Source: Scytalidium lignicola
Taxonomy: Eukaryota > Ascomycota > Leotiomycetes
Reading direction: 5' to 3'
DNA: 64,000 bases
Assembly: GCA_002812745.2 (NCBI GenBank)
Contig: NCSJ02000117.1
Coordinates: 1 to 64,000, forward strand
Under the pieces are notes generated by a model. It made no database searches, was not told the origin of the DNA, and saw nothing but the letters and a program-made list of their open reading frames with translations. Position numbers and translations under genes: made by a program. This document shows positions 46,981 through 57,479 of the stretch, piece after piece (position 1 is the stretch's first letter; each line of letters starts with the position of its first letter).

Positions 46981-48609
46981 TTATCTTCGCCACAACAACT
47001 CATCACTAAGCAGCCTCTTCATTGTTCCATTCTCCAAGTAAATGCTAACATCAACACCATTGTCAGTCCAATGCCTTCCTCCCTCACTACTCTTACCACT
47101 TGCACCAGCTTCCATAATCTCCAGCAGCCCATCCATGTTTGGCATCAACGGCTCCACGTATCGTAGCGCTCCATCACTGCCCCAATCCTCTTCTCTAGCA
47201 AACAAAACATCATACGCCCCAGTATAAACCCAACTCGTGACCAGTGTATGTTTCTTCCCTAAAAATCCTTGCCATAGACGCTGGGGACAAACTTCAAAAG
47301 CTGCGTCATGGAGATGTGATGAGAGCGCAGCAGGAGTGAAAACTTGGAGAGTAGAACGGATTTTAGATGCCAAGGTAGAAATCTCCTTATTTGCATCTTG
47401 CGCACCCGAAGAATCGGAGGTATAGGACGATGATATAATGTGAGAAACTGCAGCAAGCATTATTGGACTTCCTAGGAAAGACTCTGGGAGGTGCGGTTCA
47501 AATCGAGCCCTTAGACCAAAAGTCAAGTTAAGAAATGCTTCTGTATTTGGCGGAAGCTGTCTAGCATGAAGGATCCTGTCCCAGATATGCGCCAGCAAAG
47601 CATCATGCTTTGAGATTCCTGACCCAGCCGTGGTTGCTTTCTCATGTATCTCATGTATCTCATTCTTACTGAAATACAGTACTTGATGGTTAACCGGTGC
47701 ACTTACATCCCAGTCATCCCAAGGAATTGGATCACTGGGTGATAACGCGGCAATATTAACGTCGAAATCCTCAGGAATAGGGGCTGGAAATGGCTGGTTT
47801 GGTACCGTTTTGAACCAGTCATATCTGTGCAATGGTAATTTCCTCGCCTGTTCCTGCAGTTCCGCATCGGGATCTGGGACATCAATATTGCCTGCTGCAT
47901 AGCCATCAAGAAGCTGGGGGTTGAATACTGGGTTTAACTTCGGTAGTGATGAAGACGAAGGATTCTGAAGCAAAAATCGGCTTGTCAGAGACCAGTCCTT
48001 TGCAAATTGGCACAGAGATTGTGCATCGGCAAGTGCATGAGCAAGCTCTATGGCTACTGCCGTACCACCACACGAAAAAGTAGTGATTTGGATTATAAGT
48101 GCAGGAGAATTATGATTGGAACCATATGAGAGTGCAAGGGGTGTGGAAGGCAATAGTTCTGCTGTAGGTATTTCCGCTGCATCCCAGGCTTTGAGCTTCG
48201 TCTTGCGAGTTGATGGAGAGGGGATGAAATCGGATAATCTGCCTGTTGAAGTGGTGGCAATGAATAATACGCCTGGGTCATCGTGGGTACCATATGTTAT
48301 ATGGACGCGGCGGTATCTGTTTGCATGATCATTTGCCCCATTTTGAGAGGAATGAGACCAATGAAGACGCCCACACCATTGTGGATAGCTGGCTAGCGTT
48401 TTGCTAAGGGAGTTCTGATAATGTACCGTTGTAAGAGACGTGAAATGTATGGAGGGAGCATTATAGAACCATACTGCTCCACAACGGGTAAAGTTTGTGA
48501 CTGTTGCGTCGATTATCGATAGAGGAACTGTTATGGAGTTGTATTGTCTTGGCTCAGGGAAGATACAGGTTGAAGACGTGACAGTAGAGGAGGGGTTGGC
48601 TTCGCCCAT
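46981..48609 (-). CDS. BAHD-type acyltransferase
   Basis: Intronless, 542 aa from the ATG at 48609; the open frame extends upstream only through a TTG. The catalytic HxxxD motif is HALAD at about residues 191-195, preceded by FSCGGTAVAIELAHA, a typical context. The C-terminal structural DFGWG motif is degenerate (EEDWGSDGALRY), as in many fungal members. The family (PF02458-like) transfers acyl groups from acyl-CoA to hydroxyl or amine groups of secondary metabolites; trichothecene 3-O-acetyltransferase is a fungal relative. The substrate is unknown. The nearby O-methyltransferase and LaeA-like gene make a role in accessory metabolism plausible but unproven. Confidence 0.88.
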   Translation of the reverse strand: MGEANPSSTVTSSTCIFPEPRQYNSITVPLSIIDATVTNFTRCGAVWFYNAPSIHFTSLTTVHYQNSLSKTLASYPQWCGRLHWSHSSQNGANDHANRYRRVHITYGTHDDPGVLFIATTSTGRLSDFIPSPSTRKTKLKAWDAAEIPTAELLPSTPLALSYGSNHNSPALIIQITTFSCGGTAVAIELAHALADAQSLCQFAKDWSLTSRFLLQNPSSSSLPKLNPVFNPQLLDGYAAGNIDVPDPDAELQEQARKLPLHRYDWFKTVPNQPFPAPIPEDFDVNIAALSPSDPIPWDDWDVSAPVNHQVLYFSKNEIHEIHEKATTAGSGISKHDALLAHIWDRILHARQLPPNTEAFLNLTFGLRARFEPHLPESFLGSPIMLAAVSHIISSSYTSDSSGAQDANKEISTLASKIRSTLQVFTPAALSSHLHDAAFEVCPQRLWQGFLGKKHTLVTSWVYTGAYDVLFAREEDWGSDGALRYVEPLMPNMDGLLEIMEAGASGKSSEGGRHWTDNGVDVSIYLENGTMKRLLSDELLWRR

Positions 48610-49555
48610 AATAAAACTTAAAAGGTATTTTTTCAAATATCTCGAGATGGTATGAGAATTTTGTTACCGCATAATTAGCTCTGGGGATCAAAGCTTATAT
48701 ACACCTACCTTAAACCGTCCACTCTCCAGTTTTTTGTCTATATACTGGGGATAAGAATCTCGAATGTAGAGTCATACCGACGAGCTGAGTCTTAGTAGTC
48801 TTAATACAGCACAATTTGGCAACGTTGAATGGGGCAGAGTCTAATGCAACTATGAGCCATTCTTCGCCATATCTGCATGTGGTACCCGAGGAGCGCTTAA
48901 TTGATAGCTAGAGCTCTGAACGAATCATATCGATACGGATTTCAAAATGAACCGAATTCGAAATGTTTAAATTTTTCTCTTCGAATAGTTTGTCCGTACG
49001 CTGTAAGCCAATCCGAATTGGGTTTAAACGGATAAACGAATTTCTACACTATATTTATGAGCAAAGTGATAAATCACGTTGCTATTAGCTCTTTCGTCAA
49101 GAATATTATCGCTAGCGCTAGGTTCACATTTTGGTAGCCAAGCATTAAATTCACTCTCTTTTAAGAGATTTTTATGATCAGTTGGAGTGAATTCAATCTA
49201 AAAACGTCTATTTAAGAACGAGGCCTCTTTCAATTCAAAGTAATAACAGAGTAATAAAGTGGGCAAAGAAGACCACATATAATGTGCAAACGGCTGAATA
49301 CTTGGAGGACAGGGGAGCAGAAAAGGTTTAGAAGTCAAAGCTCAGCTGTCCACCTTAAAAATTTATTCAGGGGTTTAGCACCTAGAAATTTGTCGTTCAT
49401 TCTTAAGCATTGACAATAATGGTTGAATTGACAGCGTAAGCAGGAATACCCTGGGGAGTATTCAAAATGTTATGCTAGACATTCATCAGAAGTGGACCCT
49501 CCACAAGTCTTTCAAACGGCAAGAGAAAAAGCTGTAGGTCGAAACTGGAAAAATG
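48610..49555. other. AT-rich intergenic region
   Basis: It contains the promoter of the acyltransferase (left) and abuts the gag remnant (right). Probably includes decayed retrotransposon sequence continuing from the gag fragment, but I could not recognise LTRs or pol motifs. Confidence 0.35.
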
Positions 49556-50087
49556 CTAATGTTGTGCTTTTGTAGCTCGATTCCCACTGTATCGCTGAGC
49601 CATTTCATTGAATATAGGACCCTTTGCATCGAGTTCTTGTAGGAAAGCTGACATTGAAGTTGCTGGGGTAGGCATTGGAACGTGAACTCTTAACTGCACG
49701 TCAAGTCCATTCCATACTGTGAGAAGCTGATTATATGTGCTTGTCATCTCTGCAGCCTTGGCGTGTTTGAACATACTCTGTGCGTACAGACGGATTGACT
49801 TGCCTGCTCTTATATCACCGAAGGTGAATTTCTGCTCTGACATAGCGCGTAACGCTACTGAAGGTTGTTCCGTGAATCTGTTGATTAGAGTTCTGATGAT
49901 GTTCGCAAGAGTTGCTCCAGCTAGCAAATCTCATTCTAGGTCAGTGAGTTCAGCTGTATGCCACAAAGCAGCGGACCCTCTTAAGCAAGTTGCGAAGACT
50001 TCCTTGACCTTATCCTCTCCATAGATGGTGGATAAGTGGGTCAAGTAGCTGAATGGTAAAAATACTCAAACGTTCACAACCATTGTA
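49556..50087 (-). pseudogene. Retrotransposon gag remnant
   Basis: The 3' part (49927-49556) is open and carries a typical fungal retrotransposon Gag segment (KFTFGDIRAGKSIRLYAQ, HAKAAEMTSTYNQLLTVWNGLD). Upstream the same frame continues through a TGA (TAELTDLE*DLLAGATLANII), then needs a frame change near 50060 to reach a Gag-like start (YNGCERL). No protease, reverse transcriptase, integrase or LTR was seen in either direction, so this is an isolated, inactive fragment. Confidence 0.7.
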
Positions 50088-50592
50088 CTCGTCTTCTTGT
50101 ACTACTTTCTCTCAAAACTCTAGACATGAAATTGTAACTCGTGCCTTCTTAACAGTGTGACTGTCCAAGTTGGAGAAGCTAAATTGAAAGAAGCATCTCA
50201 AAACTTTGAGGAAAGAAAAGGTAGCAGACCTTATTATATGGTCTTGAGTGGATATCAAGAACGGCATTCACTCGATGGGGGTAATTTGCAGTTTCATTGA
50301 ATATTCTTTAGAATAAATTAAGAGGAAGAGCATCATACAGAGAGAAACATGGAAAAATGAAATAGCTGTTATAGTTATATGACCATGGCAAGTGAATTAG
50401 TACTAGCGTAGATTTTCTTTGCAGTTGAGGGGAATATAATCACTGTCTATCTTCCTAATATAGAATATTATAATTAAATAATTGGGAACATAGTAGTCAA
50501 ATTTCTATTTTCAAAGAGCAAACTTCGCTTCATCGATCGCTATCTTCCTACAAAATACATCGACAAGATATATCGTGATATGGGATGTTTTC
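50088..50592. other. Intergenic region between gag remnant and kelch gene
   Basis: AT-rich; includes the 3' UTR of the minus-strand kelch gene. Part may be eroded gag upstream sequence. Nothing else is visible. Confidence 0.35.
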
Positions 50593-51945
50593 TCATTTAA
50601 TCCTCAAAATCCAACCATCACCTTCCCGCTCATTCTTCTCATTTAGTCCACCCCAGAGCAGCACCCCACGGGCATCTAAATCTCCTAATCCAGAGCTGGC
50701 GAACCAACCTCTATTTCTCGGGACCAAATCCTTAACATCATCACCCTCCTTCCCCTCAGCATCCGCAACATCAACTGGACTCCATCGACCTTGACCGGTT
50801 TCATGACCAAGAAGATGCCATGTCTGATCCTTGATGCTAGCATATGAGCGACGTTCCGACGGTATTTTGAATGCCCAGACATCAGGCCAGAATTTGCCAG
50901 CTGCATTGTGTCCGTTATTGCTAGGATCCCGTTCGCCCATAATAAGAATTAGATACTCATTCCCCATGCCAGTGTTTACGGCATGAAATCCGGAGACGCT
51001 CCGAGCACCGGGAAATTCTAATCCTTTCTCCTTGAAATCCATAGTAGTCCAGCTACCACAGGCAATAAGCGCCACTTCCTGTTCTGACCCTCCGACAACA
51101 ACATTATCATCAAACGTATCGACCCCTAATTCCAGCACGTCAATCTGTCCACCTTCTTCGCTTTCTCCATTAAAGCCACCATACCGCCAAATCTTGTTCC
51201 TTGCTACCGCAATTGATGTTCCACCTCGTGGCTTGCCCGGCGCTGAGGGGAATTCTTTCCATGTACGACTGGCGACATCGAATCCCCAGATATCGTTAGT
51301 CCTTCCAGAAGCCGGGCACCCCGCGTGGATGAAGAACGTTCCATAGCCGCCCATCTGCTCATCTGTCTGAGCCTCTGCCGCAATGACACCCGCCTTGGGC
51401 TCTTCCAGGTTGGGGATGGTTTTCACCTGCTTCTTTCTTGATGGGGGCTCAGGCTTGTCGATAGCTACAGCAGAATGATACGACCGTGCAGCAGGGTATG
51501 GAGTTCCAGACAGAGGATCGAGGAAGGACCACTTGTCAGTTCGCGTATCATATATCCAGACCCTACCATTTTCTTCCAGAGGCTTCATATCTTTGCCCCC
51601 TCTACCTCCAAATATGAATATCCGCTCTCCGATCACGGCTGCAGCTTGACCAACTCGCTTTTCTGGAACCTCTCCGTTTGGGCTAGAGGAGGTGGCAGGA
51701 ATCGATTGGTAGTCTGCAGATGCATCATCTGTTGATGGAAGTGTAATGATATGCATATCATTGTCGACTGGTTCGCGGGGGTTGACCTCGCCCCCAAAAA
51801 GATATGCACGGCCAGAGATCACGGAGATAGAATGGGATGAGCGTTGAAGAGATACGGAGGAAATTGGTACCCATTCGGCCTTTAGGTGTTTAGGCTGCAG
51901 TACACCGTGGACTGCAGATGAGAGCCTCTCTTTCACTCCCGTCAT
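50593..51945 (-). CDS. Kelch-repeat beta-propeller protein
   Basis: Intronless, 450 aa. Kelch-type repeats are visible as SSHSISVISGRAYLFGGE, GQAAAVIGERIFIFGGRGG, ARSYHSAVAI, GTFFIHAGCPASGRTNDIWGFD, GGTSIAVARNKIWRYGG and a last blade DLDARGVLLWGG, with the alternating W..F/Y positions between them. It has no signal peptide or extra domain. The pattern matches fungal cytosolic kelch proteins of the nitrile-specifier/epithiospecifier-like group; function is otherwise unknown and most likely protein interaction. The gene is well conserved in appearance, with no stops or frameshifts. Confidence 0.85.
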   Translation of the reverse strand: MTGVKERLSSAVHGVLQPKHLKAEWVPISSVSLQRSSHSISVISGRAYLFGGEVNPREPVDNDMHIITLPSTDDASADYQSIPATSSSPNGEVPEKRVGQAAAVIGERIFIFGGRGGKDMKPLEENGRVWIYDTRTDKWSFLDPLSGTPYPAARSYHSAVAIDKPEPPSRKKQVKTIPNLEEPKAGVIAAEAQTDEQMGGYGTFFIHAGCPASGRTNDIWGFDVASRTWKEFPSAPGKPRGGTSIAVARNKIWRYGGFNGESEEGGQIDVLELGVDTFDDNVVVGGSEQEVALIACGSWTTMDFKEKGLEFPGARSVSGFHAVNTGMGNEYLILIMGERDPSNNGHNAAGKFWPDVWAFKIPSERRSYASIKDQTWHLLGHETGQGRWSPVDVADAEGKEGDDVKDLVPRNRGWFASSGLGDLDARGVLLWGGLNEKNEREGDGWILRIK

Positions 51946-52386
51946 AATTATTTCGATGAAAATATCGCAGATTGGTTTTGACGATAGAGATGCGGTATTT
52001 TCCTATCAATAGTTGGGCATTGGAGGTGTTTATGTATATTTGCATCAACGACACCTTGATGGGTGGTTGCTAACATGCCATCCCCCAGCTTGGCAAGGGG
52101 ATTTGCCTTGGCGGGGCTGATGACGTTATCGCGAAAGTTGTCAGCCTTATCGGTTGCTGGGGTGTTTGATCAGTGCGGGGTGTCTTATCGGCCTCCTGAC
52201 TTTTAGGAGATATGCAACTGAAGAATGGGATGAACTAACAATATGAAGGGGGGGCAATCGCCCTAACTATAATAATTCGATTGACCTAACTTCTTGAGAC
52301 AAGGAAGTGGTGGAAGCCAGATTTGAGAGCATCACTCATCTATTTCTCAACTATCCCGGTAAACACCAGAACTCTGCAGCTCTAAC
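51946..52386. other. Divergent promoter region
   Basis: 441 bp between the ATGs of the kelch gene (minus) and the deaminase (plus); it must hold both promoters. No specific site recognised. Confidence 0.45.
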
Positions 52387-53095
52387 ATGTCAACCAAGGC
52401 TGAAGCAGCACTTACGGCTTCTGCTGCCCGTGAACTTGTTCCCGAACTCTTCCCACCACGTACCACACCCACGAAAGCACAGATTGATGCTGCGATAAAT
52501 GCAGCGCTGACGGTGCAACGGCGCGCTATAGCGTTTGAGAGGCGGCCTTTCGGGGCTGTGCTGTTGGCCCCTGATAACGAGACAATTCTGTTAAGCCATC
52601 AAAGTGTAGATCAAGTCAATCATGCTGAGGTAGGTATAATGCCTAGAGTAGATGGAATAAGACTGGAGACTAAGAGTAGTATTGATGTTTTTGATACAGA
52701 CCTCGCTGGCCAGACTATCGTATTTACAGTATCCCAAGGAATTCCTCTGGCAATGCACCTTGGTCAGTACATGGGAGCCATGTGCAATGTGTTCATGTGA
52801 GTTGAAATTCTCTGGCTTCCTTTTCCGTCTTTTGAAGGCCACGGGCAGAGAAGGCTAATGACGAATAGCAACGATCTACTGGGCTCACATAGGACGAATC
52901 ATCTACGCAGCCACGAATGAGCAACTGGCCATGCTGACAGGGCCAGGTAACAAAGAGAATTTCACCATGAAATGGCACTGCAGAGAAGTCCTTGAAGGTT
53001 CACAGAAGGATATTGAGATCATTGGGCCTGTGGAAGGAATGGATCAAATTGTTATAACAGAGAGCGACCGATTTTGGAGCAAGACAAGAAAATAG
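52387..53095 (+). CDS. Cytidine/deoxycytidylate/guanine deaminase-like zinc hydrolase
   Basis: Three exons: 52387-52629, 52700-52796, 52869-53095; 188 aa. The zinc site is complete: HAE (79-81, His ligand and catalytic Glu) ends exon 1, and PCAMC (108-112, two Cys ligands) is near the end of exon 2. The following SSTIYWAHIGRIIYAATNEQL and TGPGNKENFTMKWHCREVL are usual for the fungal members of the CDA superfamily close to guanine deaminase/tRNA-adenosine-deaminase-like small proteins. It hydrolytically deaminates a nucleobase or nucleoside; which one is not determined. Introns (70 and 72 nt) have GTAGGT and GTGAGT donors. The gene is followed within about 75 bp by the periodic array. Confidence 0.88.
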
Positions 53096-53164
53096 GTGTC
53101 ATAAGAGCTAGTGAAACAGACATGATACTCAATGAACCTTGACATAAATTCTGTTCATTCTAAT

Positions 53165-54342
53165 TCATAAGTGGTCAATTAATTTGGCCCTAGGTTCGCA
53201 ACAAACTCTCTTGAGTTGTAAGTGCTTTTTATTTTTTGGACGATTATTTGAGCCCCTGAGACACAACGAACTGTCTATCCTGTTGCTACCGAAAGCGATT
53301 CATCTAATTGGCAAATCACACTCACGGCAAGATACGCAACGAAGCAGCTCTTTCAAAACGTATAATTGAGGTTCTTTGCTGTGAATGGTCAGTCAGCCTA
53401 GCATCAGAGTCGCAACAAAAAANTAAAGGGCCATATCTGTACCCACAATTAGGTTTTAAAGGAGTGGTCTGTTTATCTTGATTAGATTTAGCTACGCAAC
53501 GGAAAAAGAATAATTGACTTCCTTCTGCACAACCTTATCTATATTATCTGAAAGAACTGATATAAGTGGTCAATTCCTTTAACTCCAGAGACGCAACGAA
53601 AGTTAATGACTGATCTCTTACCTAGGATTCAAATCAAGACGAGCAGGCGATATTAGTGGTGGGTTTCTCTCGACTTAAGATGTGCAACAAAGTATGAAAC
53701 TCAATATGCCGAGTCAATGGAGTAAAACGGGAGCATATGAGTGGCAGACACAGTGAGGCCTAGGTGCGCAACAAATCTAAAGATTGATTCTCCTCAACAT
53801 CATAGATCAGACTTCAACAAGTAACGTTATTGGTTCACAACCTTAAACCTCAGAGACGCAACGAAATCAGATGGGAAAGATTCCTCATGAGTTACAACTC
53901 ATAAGATGATGTGACTTGCTGATCTAACTAGCTTAAGATGCGCAACGGATCTGAAAGTCATAATCTCTCCAAAACGCCGAGCATATTTGTCTCAGGTGTC
54001 TGCGGTGAATATTCGAGCTAAAATAGCGAAGATAGACAACGAAATTCAGTGTCTGTCTTCCCTTTCTCTAGAAAACCAAGCACACTTGCATATGGTTGGT
54101 CGGGACGAGGTAGGCAAAGTTATACAACGAGATGGACGGCTGTGTCTTAAGTCTTTAAGAGAACTAGAGGATACTCCTTAGAACTCTGCAGCGCCATTGG
54201 CTGAATAGTCTCACACCAAGAGACGCAACGGAATTGAGGTTCACGATGGTTAATGAGGAACTCTAGAATATAATTACGTCGCCGAGAGAGAGAATAAGGA
54301 GTCGCCAAATTAGCGCAGTTCGACTTGAGATTCGCAACGAAA
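53165..54342 (+). repeat. Periodic array of a short bipartite core (about 14 copies, 65-109 bp apart)
   Basis: Core 3' half: AG, four variable bases, then GCAAC or ACAAC followed by RA. The [GA]CAAC starts are at 53198, 53263, 53336, 53412, 53496, 53593, 53684, 53768, 53858, 53942, 54036, 54124, 54225 and 54334. Eleven have GCAAC; the copies at 53263, 54036 and 54124 have ACAAC and fill the gaps at the expected spacing. A TGG lies exactly 26 or 27 nt before the [GA]CAAC in ten of the fourteen copies (53172, 53237, 53309, 53386, 53567, 53657, 53742, 53831, 54097, 54198), often as AGTGGT. Sequence between cores is unrelated. Spacings are not multiples of three and all frames have stops, so it is not one coding repeat. 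Function unknown: structured RNA cluster, protein-binding array or eroded satellite. Confidence 0.75.
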
Positions 54343-55494
54343 AGCGTCGTCGCAAGTGGTTAAGTAGTTGATATCTGAATAATGAATGTTTCGAGCTAAA
54401 AGAAAGTAGAGAGGTGGCCACACTAACCTGAGTGATATTGTATTTTGTAGTGAAAGCGGGAACGGTAACAGTTACAAAGATAAATAATGGTTCAACTTAT
54501 GGTAAGACATGAAAGAGATAATAAGTATATTCTGGGTGAAAGCAAGGAGACAAGGAAAATGTAGGGTTAGAAGATAAGATATTGAGATTTTTTAATCAAG
54601 TAAAAAAAGTGATTAGTTATGTATGACTAGATATGTGAAGTGTAGTACATTCTAGATAGTTCATGGTTTGATTCATCGATACCACAGCTTTTCCCCCCTT
54701 GTAATCAAGATGTAAGGCAATGATGTGCAAGAACTATATAAACCGAGGCAAGTGATCATGATGCAATGAAAGATTATAATAACTATGTATCTTCTTAAAA
54801 AGTCGTTTCAAATACAATTTGCTATATGGAAATTTATCTTATATTGTATACATCTCTCTATTCAACCATTTCTTGTAAAGTAAAGAGTGATCTTCAGATT
54901 TGTAGTAAAAATAAAAGATGACAAGTGAAAAGGAGAGGTGTCTAGATTTAAGTTCACAGGCCAAGATACACTAAATATAGGATTCGTAATAGAAATAACT
55001 AGTGAACGTGCCAAGAAGAAAATAATCATAAATAAAACAGATAGCGCTGTGGCATATACAAGAAAACGATTTCAGAAGAATTCAATAAAAGGAGTCTTGA
55101 GTGCAAGTCACAGTACTTATCTCACATATCGCAAATAGATGTAATAAAAATTTACTTGCGGTAAATGAAATAAACGTTCAGCCGTGACACATGGCAAGGA
55201 TCAAAAGACAAACTACCAATACAACAAAGCCCTCATAAGCAATCATTTTGCTGTATACATTTCATAGGTATCTCTCTTAAACGCCCAGTCTGAAAACTTG
55301 TAAATGAAAAAAAAAANTCGAAAGTCCATCCACCAATACAATAATATCATCAGTACAACTCATTATGCATGAAACCATCTATGTCACAGCCGTTCCCCCC
55401 CNATATCTATGTCTCTCAAAAGAGACCCATGCATAAGCCCTCAGAGCACAAGAAAAAAATATATATATCCTAGAATTTCTTAATTTTCGTTTAT
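54343..55494. other. AT-rich intergenic region
   Basis: Follows the array and runs to the stop of the patatin-like gene (minus), whose 3' UTR it includes. The periodic core does not continue here. N calls after homopolymers near 55317 and 55402. No supported gene. Confidence 0.4.
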
Positions 55495-57479
55495 TCAGTA
55501 TCCCTTATATTCTGGTTTCCTTGCCATATTAACCACAGGCGGCGGTCCATCCTCGAGCGGGTACGGCACAGGAGGCCGTCTCCTGACGGGAATATCCGGC
55601 GCTCTCCCGTTAGCGTCTGGAAGGGGAGTCTTCGGTGGCAATGGTGGAGGAGGTACAATTCTTCCTTGAGTGTGGGGAGGAGTAGAATACGAAGGAGATA
55701 CGTTTGGTTTTGGAAACTCGTCGGGGTTAACGATTGCGATCTTATCCGCTCCGCCCGCAGTACGGTATTCTGCTGGCGTAGGGCTGGTGACCATTATCTT
55801 GTCTGGGTTCGGTTGTGGAATTGATGTGTTCGAAGATTTCGGTGAATGTAGTGTCTGGGAGAGAGACGATACAGATGAAGAATGGGCGTGAGCGTGGTTT
55901 TCGGCTGATGAGCGTGGGGAGTGTTGTTTCTTCTGCCCTGGAACTTCAAGTGTATCATACTGTCCTGATTCATAAGATGATCGTGGAGGAGGAGGAGTAG
56001 TGCGACGAAGTAGAGAGTCGGGGACTTCAGCTGGCATTTCCACCGCGTTTGCATAAGGCTCTGGAATATCTGGGAGATTATTTTGATTCTTCGCTCCTTC
56101 ACCACCAAAATAGCGTAAATTCGCACGGTGGATTTTGGCTAACTTAGTCGCAGCAGATTGATTCATCTGGTAAATCTCACCTTTCGACAGATACCGTCTG
56201 GTGCTGGTGCTGATATCGGCGAGTCGATTCCATTCGTTCATACCGAACTCACCTACACCAATCTCTACATTGAAACGGTAGTAATTCTCGATGTTGACGC
56301 CTCTTTTGGATAGATACTCCTTTTTCATAATCTGATGAGTTGTCTCACAACCCTCAATCTTGGCAATTAAACGCCTTCGCGCTTCAGCAAATTCACCCAT
56401 GAACCCTTCATACCATAGATGTTGATTTTGATCACTGCCTGGCGGACGTTTTCCTGTCCCAACACTGACGAACACCCCTACGTCACGACCGGGCCATTCG
56501 TTTACAACTGCTTCGTCCAATGCGAGTGGAGCTGGGTTGTACTTTCCTGCGCCCTCATCAATGAATACGGACTGTCCGATCTGGATGGGTTTGAAGGCAA
56601 GACCTGTTGCAGAAGTTGCTCGTCCCGCTTGCCATATTGTGCAATCAAATTCGGGCGCAGCTTCTTTCCGTGAATCGTAAGATCGCAGTATAGCAGGTAC
56701 GCCGTTTTTGGGAGTTCCTTTATATATTGCCGTCACAGCACTATGCCTGGTTAGTGGTATGTTATTATGTCCAAGATCTGATGAACTTACGTTTTCGTTC
56801 TATTTTCTCTCTCGTCGTACAATTTCGCATTTGGATTTCCCCACCTTGCTGCTAGGACCGGTCTGCTTGCGTAAGGATCAAATCCTCTAGCACTGAAACT
56901 TAAGACACTAGCATTACTAGCATGCCGTTGAGGTATACTACTTCGAGGACTCGAGAGACTCAATGGACTAACAGGACTCGGAATCCCAGCAGGCTCGTCC
57001 CCGTCGTTTCCTTCAATCTCGTATATTGTATGTTCTCTCACACACTCCTTTATGGCCTCCTCCAACTTAGAGGCTTTGAATAGGGTTGACCGGTACGGGA
57101 TGCCAGCAATAGTTTTATCTGTCTCGAATACTCTTCTCGTCATCCGTACATACACTTCTTTGCAGGTCTCCAAGTCCAGTCGTAGTCGCCCAAGCATAAT
57201 TGCGATCAGCCCGCCGGTACCCGTCCCGACAATTAGGTCGAAGTGGTCGCATGGTTTTGGGATCTGGTCTCTTCGAGGTGCTTTGCCCTCAATCTCGACA
57301 TAGGTTCTATGCATCAATTCTTGAAGAATTATGAGCATGGAATATCCTCGGACGCCACCTCCATCTAAAGGAGTGTTAGCTACGGTCGCGACTTGCAACA
57401 AAGAGTATTTACCTAGAGATAATATTCGAAGAGGTGGTCCCTTTGTAGTATCTTTTCGTCTCAACCCGTTACTATCCAT
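55495..57479 (-). CDS. Patatin-like protein lacking the nucleophile serine
   Basis: Three exons: 57479-57413, 57364-56791, 56740-55495; 628 aa. Start chosen at the ATG giving MDSNGLRR; the frame is open upstream to 57614 and a longer N-terminus is possible. The oxyanion motif DGGGVRG is at 23-29. The usual GxSxG is GTGTG (69-73), with Gly where the catalytic Ser belongs. The Asp region reads FIDEGAGKYNP (Asp275) instead of D-G-G/A. The C-terminal 250 residues are Pro/Ser-rich and disordered, ending in PPPLPPKTPLP-type proline motifs. Intact patatins are lipid acyl hydrolases; here a non-hydrolytic or altered role is inferred. The 48-nt first intron is in frame and has no stop, so its retention would insert 16 residues beside the oxyanion loop. 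Confidence 0.85.

Noticed and set aside
53987..54181. 64-aa plus-strand ORF within the array
   Set aside because: It spans two weak array cores, lacks a recognisable domain and is short enough to be chance.
53165..54342. CRISPR array interpretation of the periodic cores
   Set aside because: The conserved part is only about a dozen bases and is itself variable, spacing ranges from 65 to 109 bp, and the genome is eukaryotic with no cas genes.
53165..54342. Coding-repeat or RiPP-precursor interpretation (each core can read [ED][TS]Q[RQ])
   Set aside because: Intervals between cores are mostly not multiples of three and stops occur in every frame. The apparent peptide follows from the conserved nucleotides.
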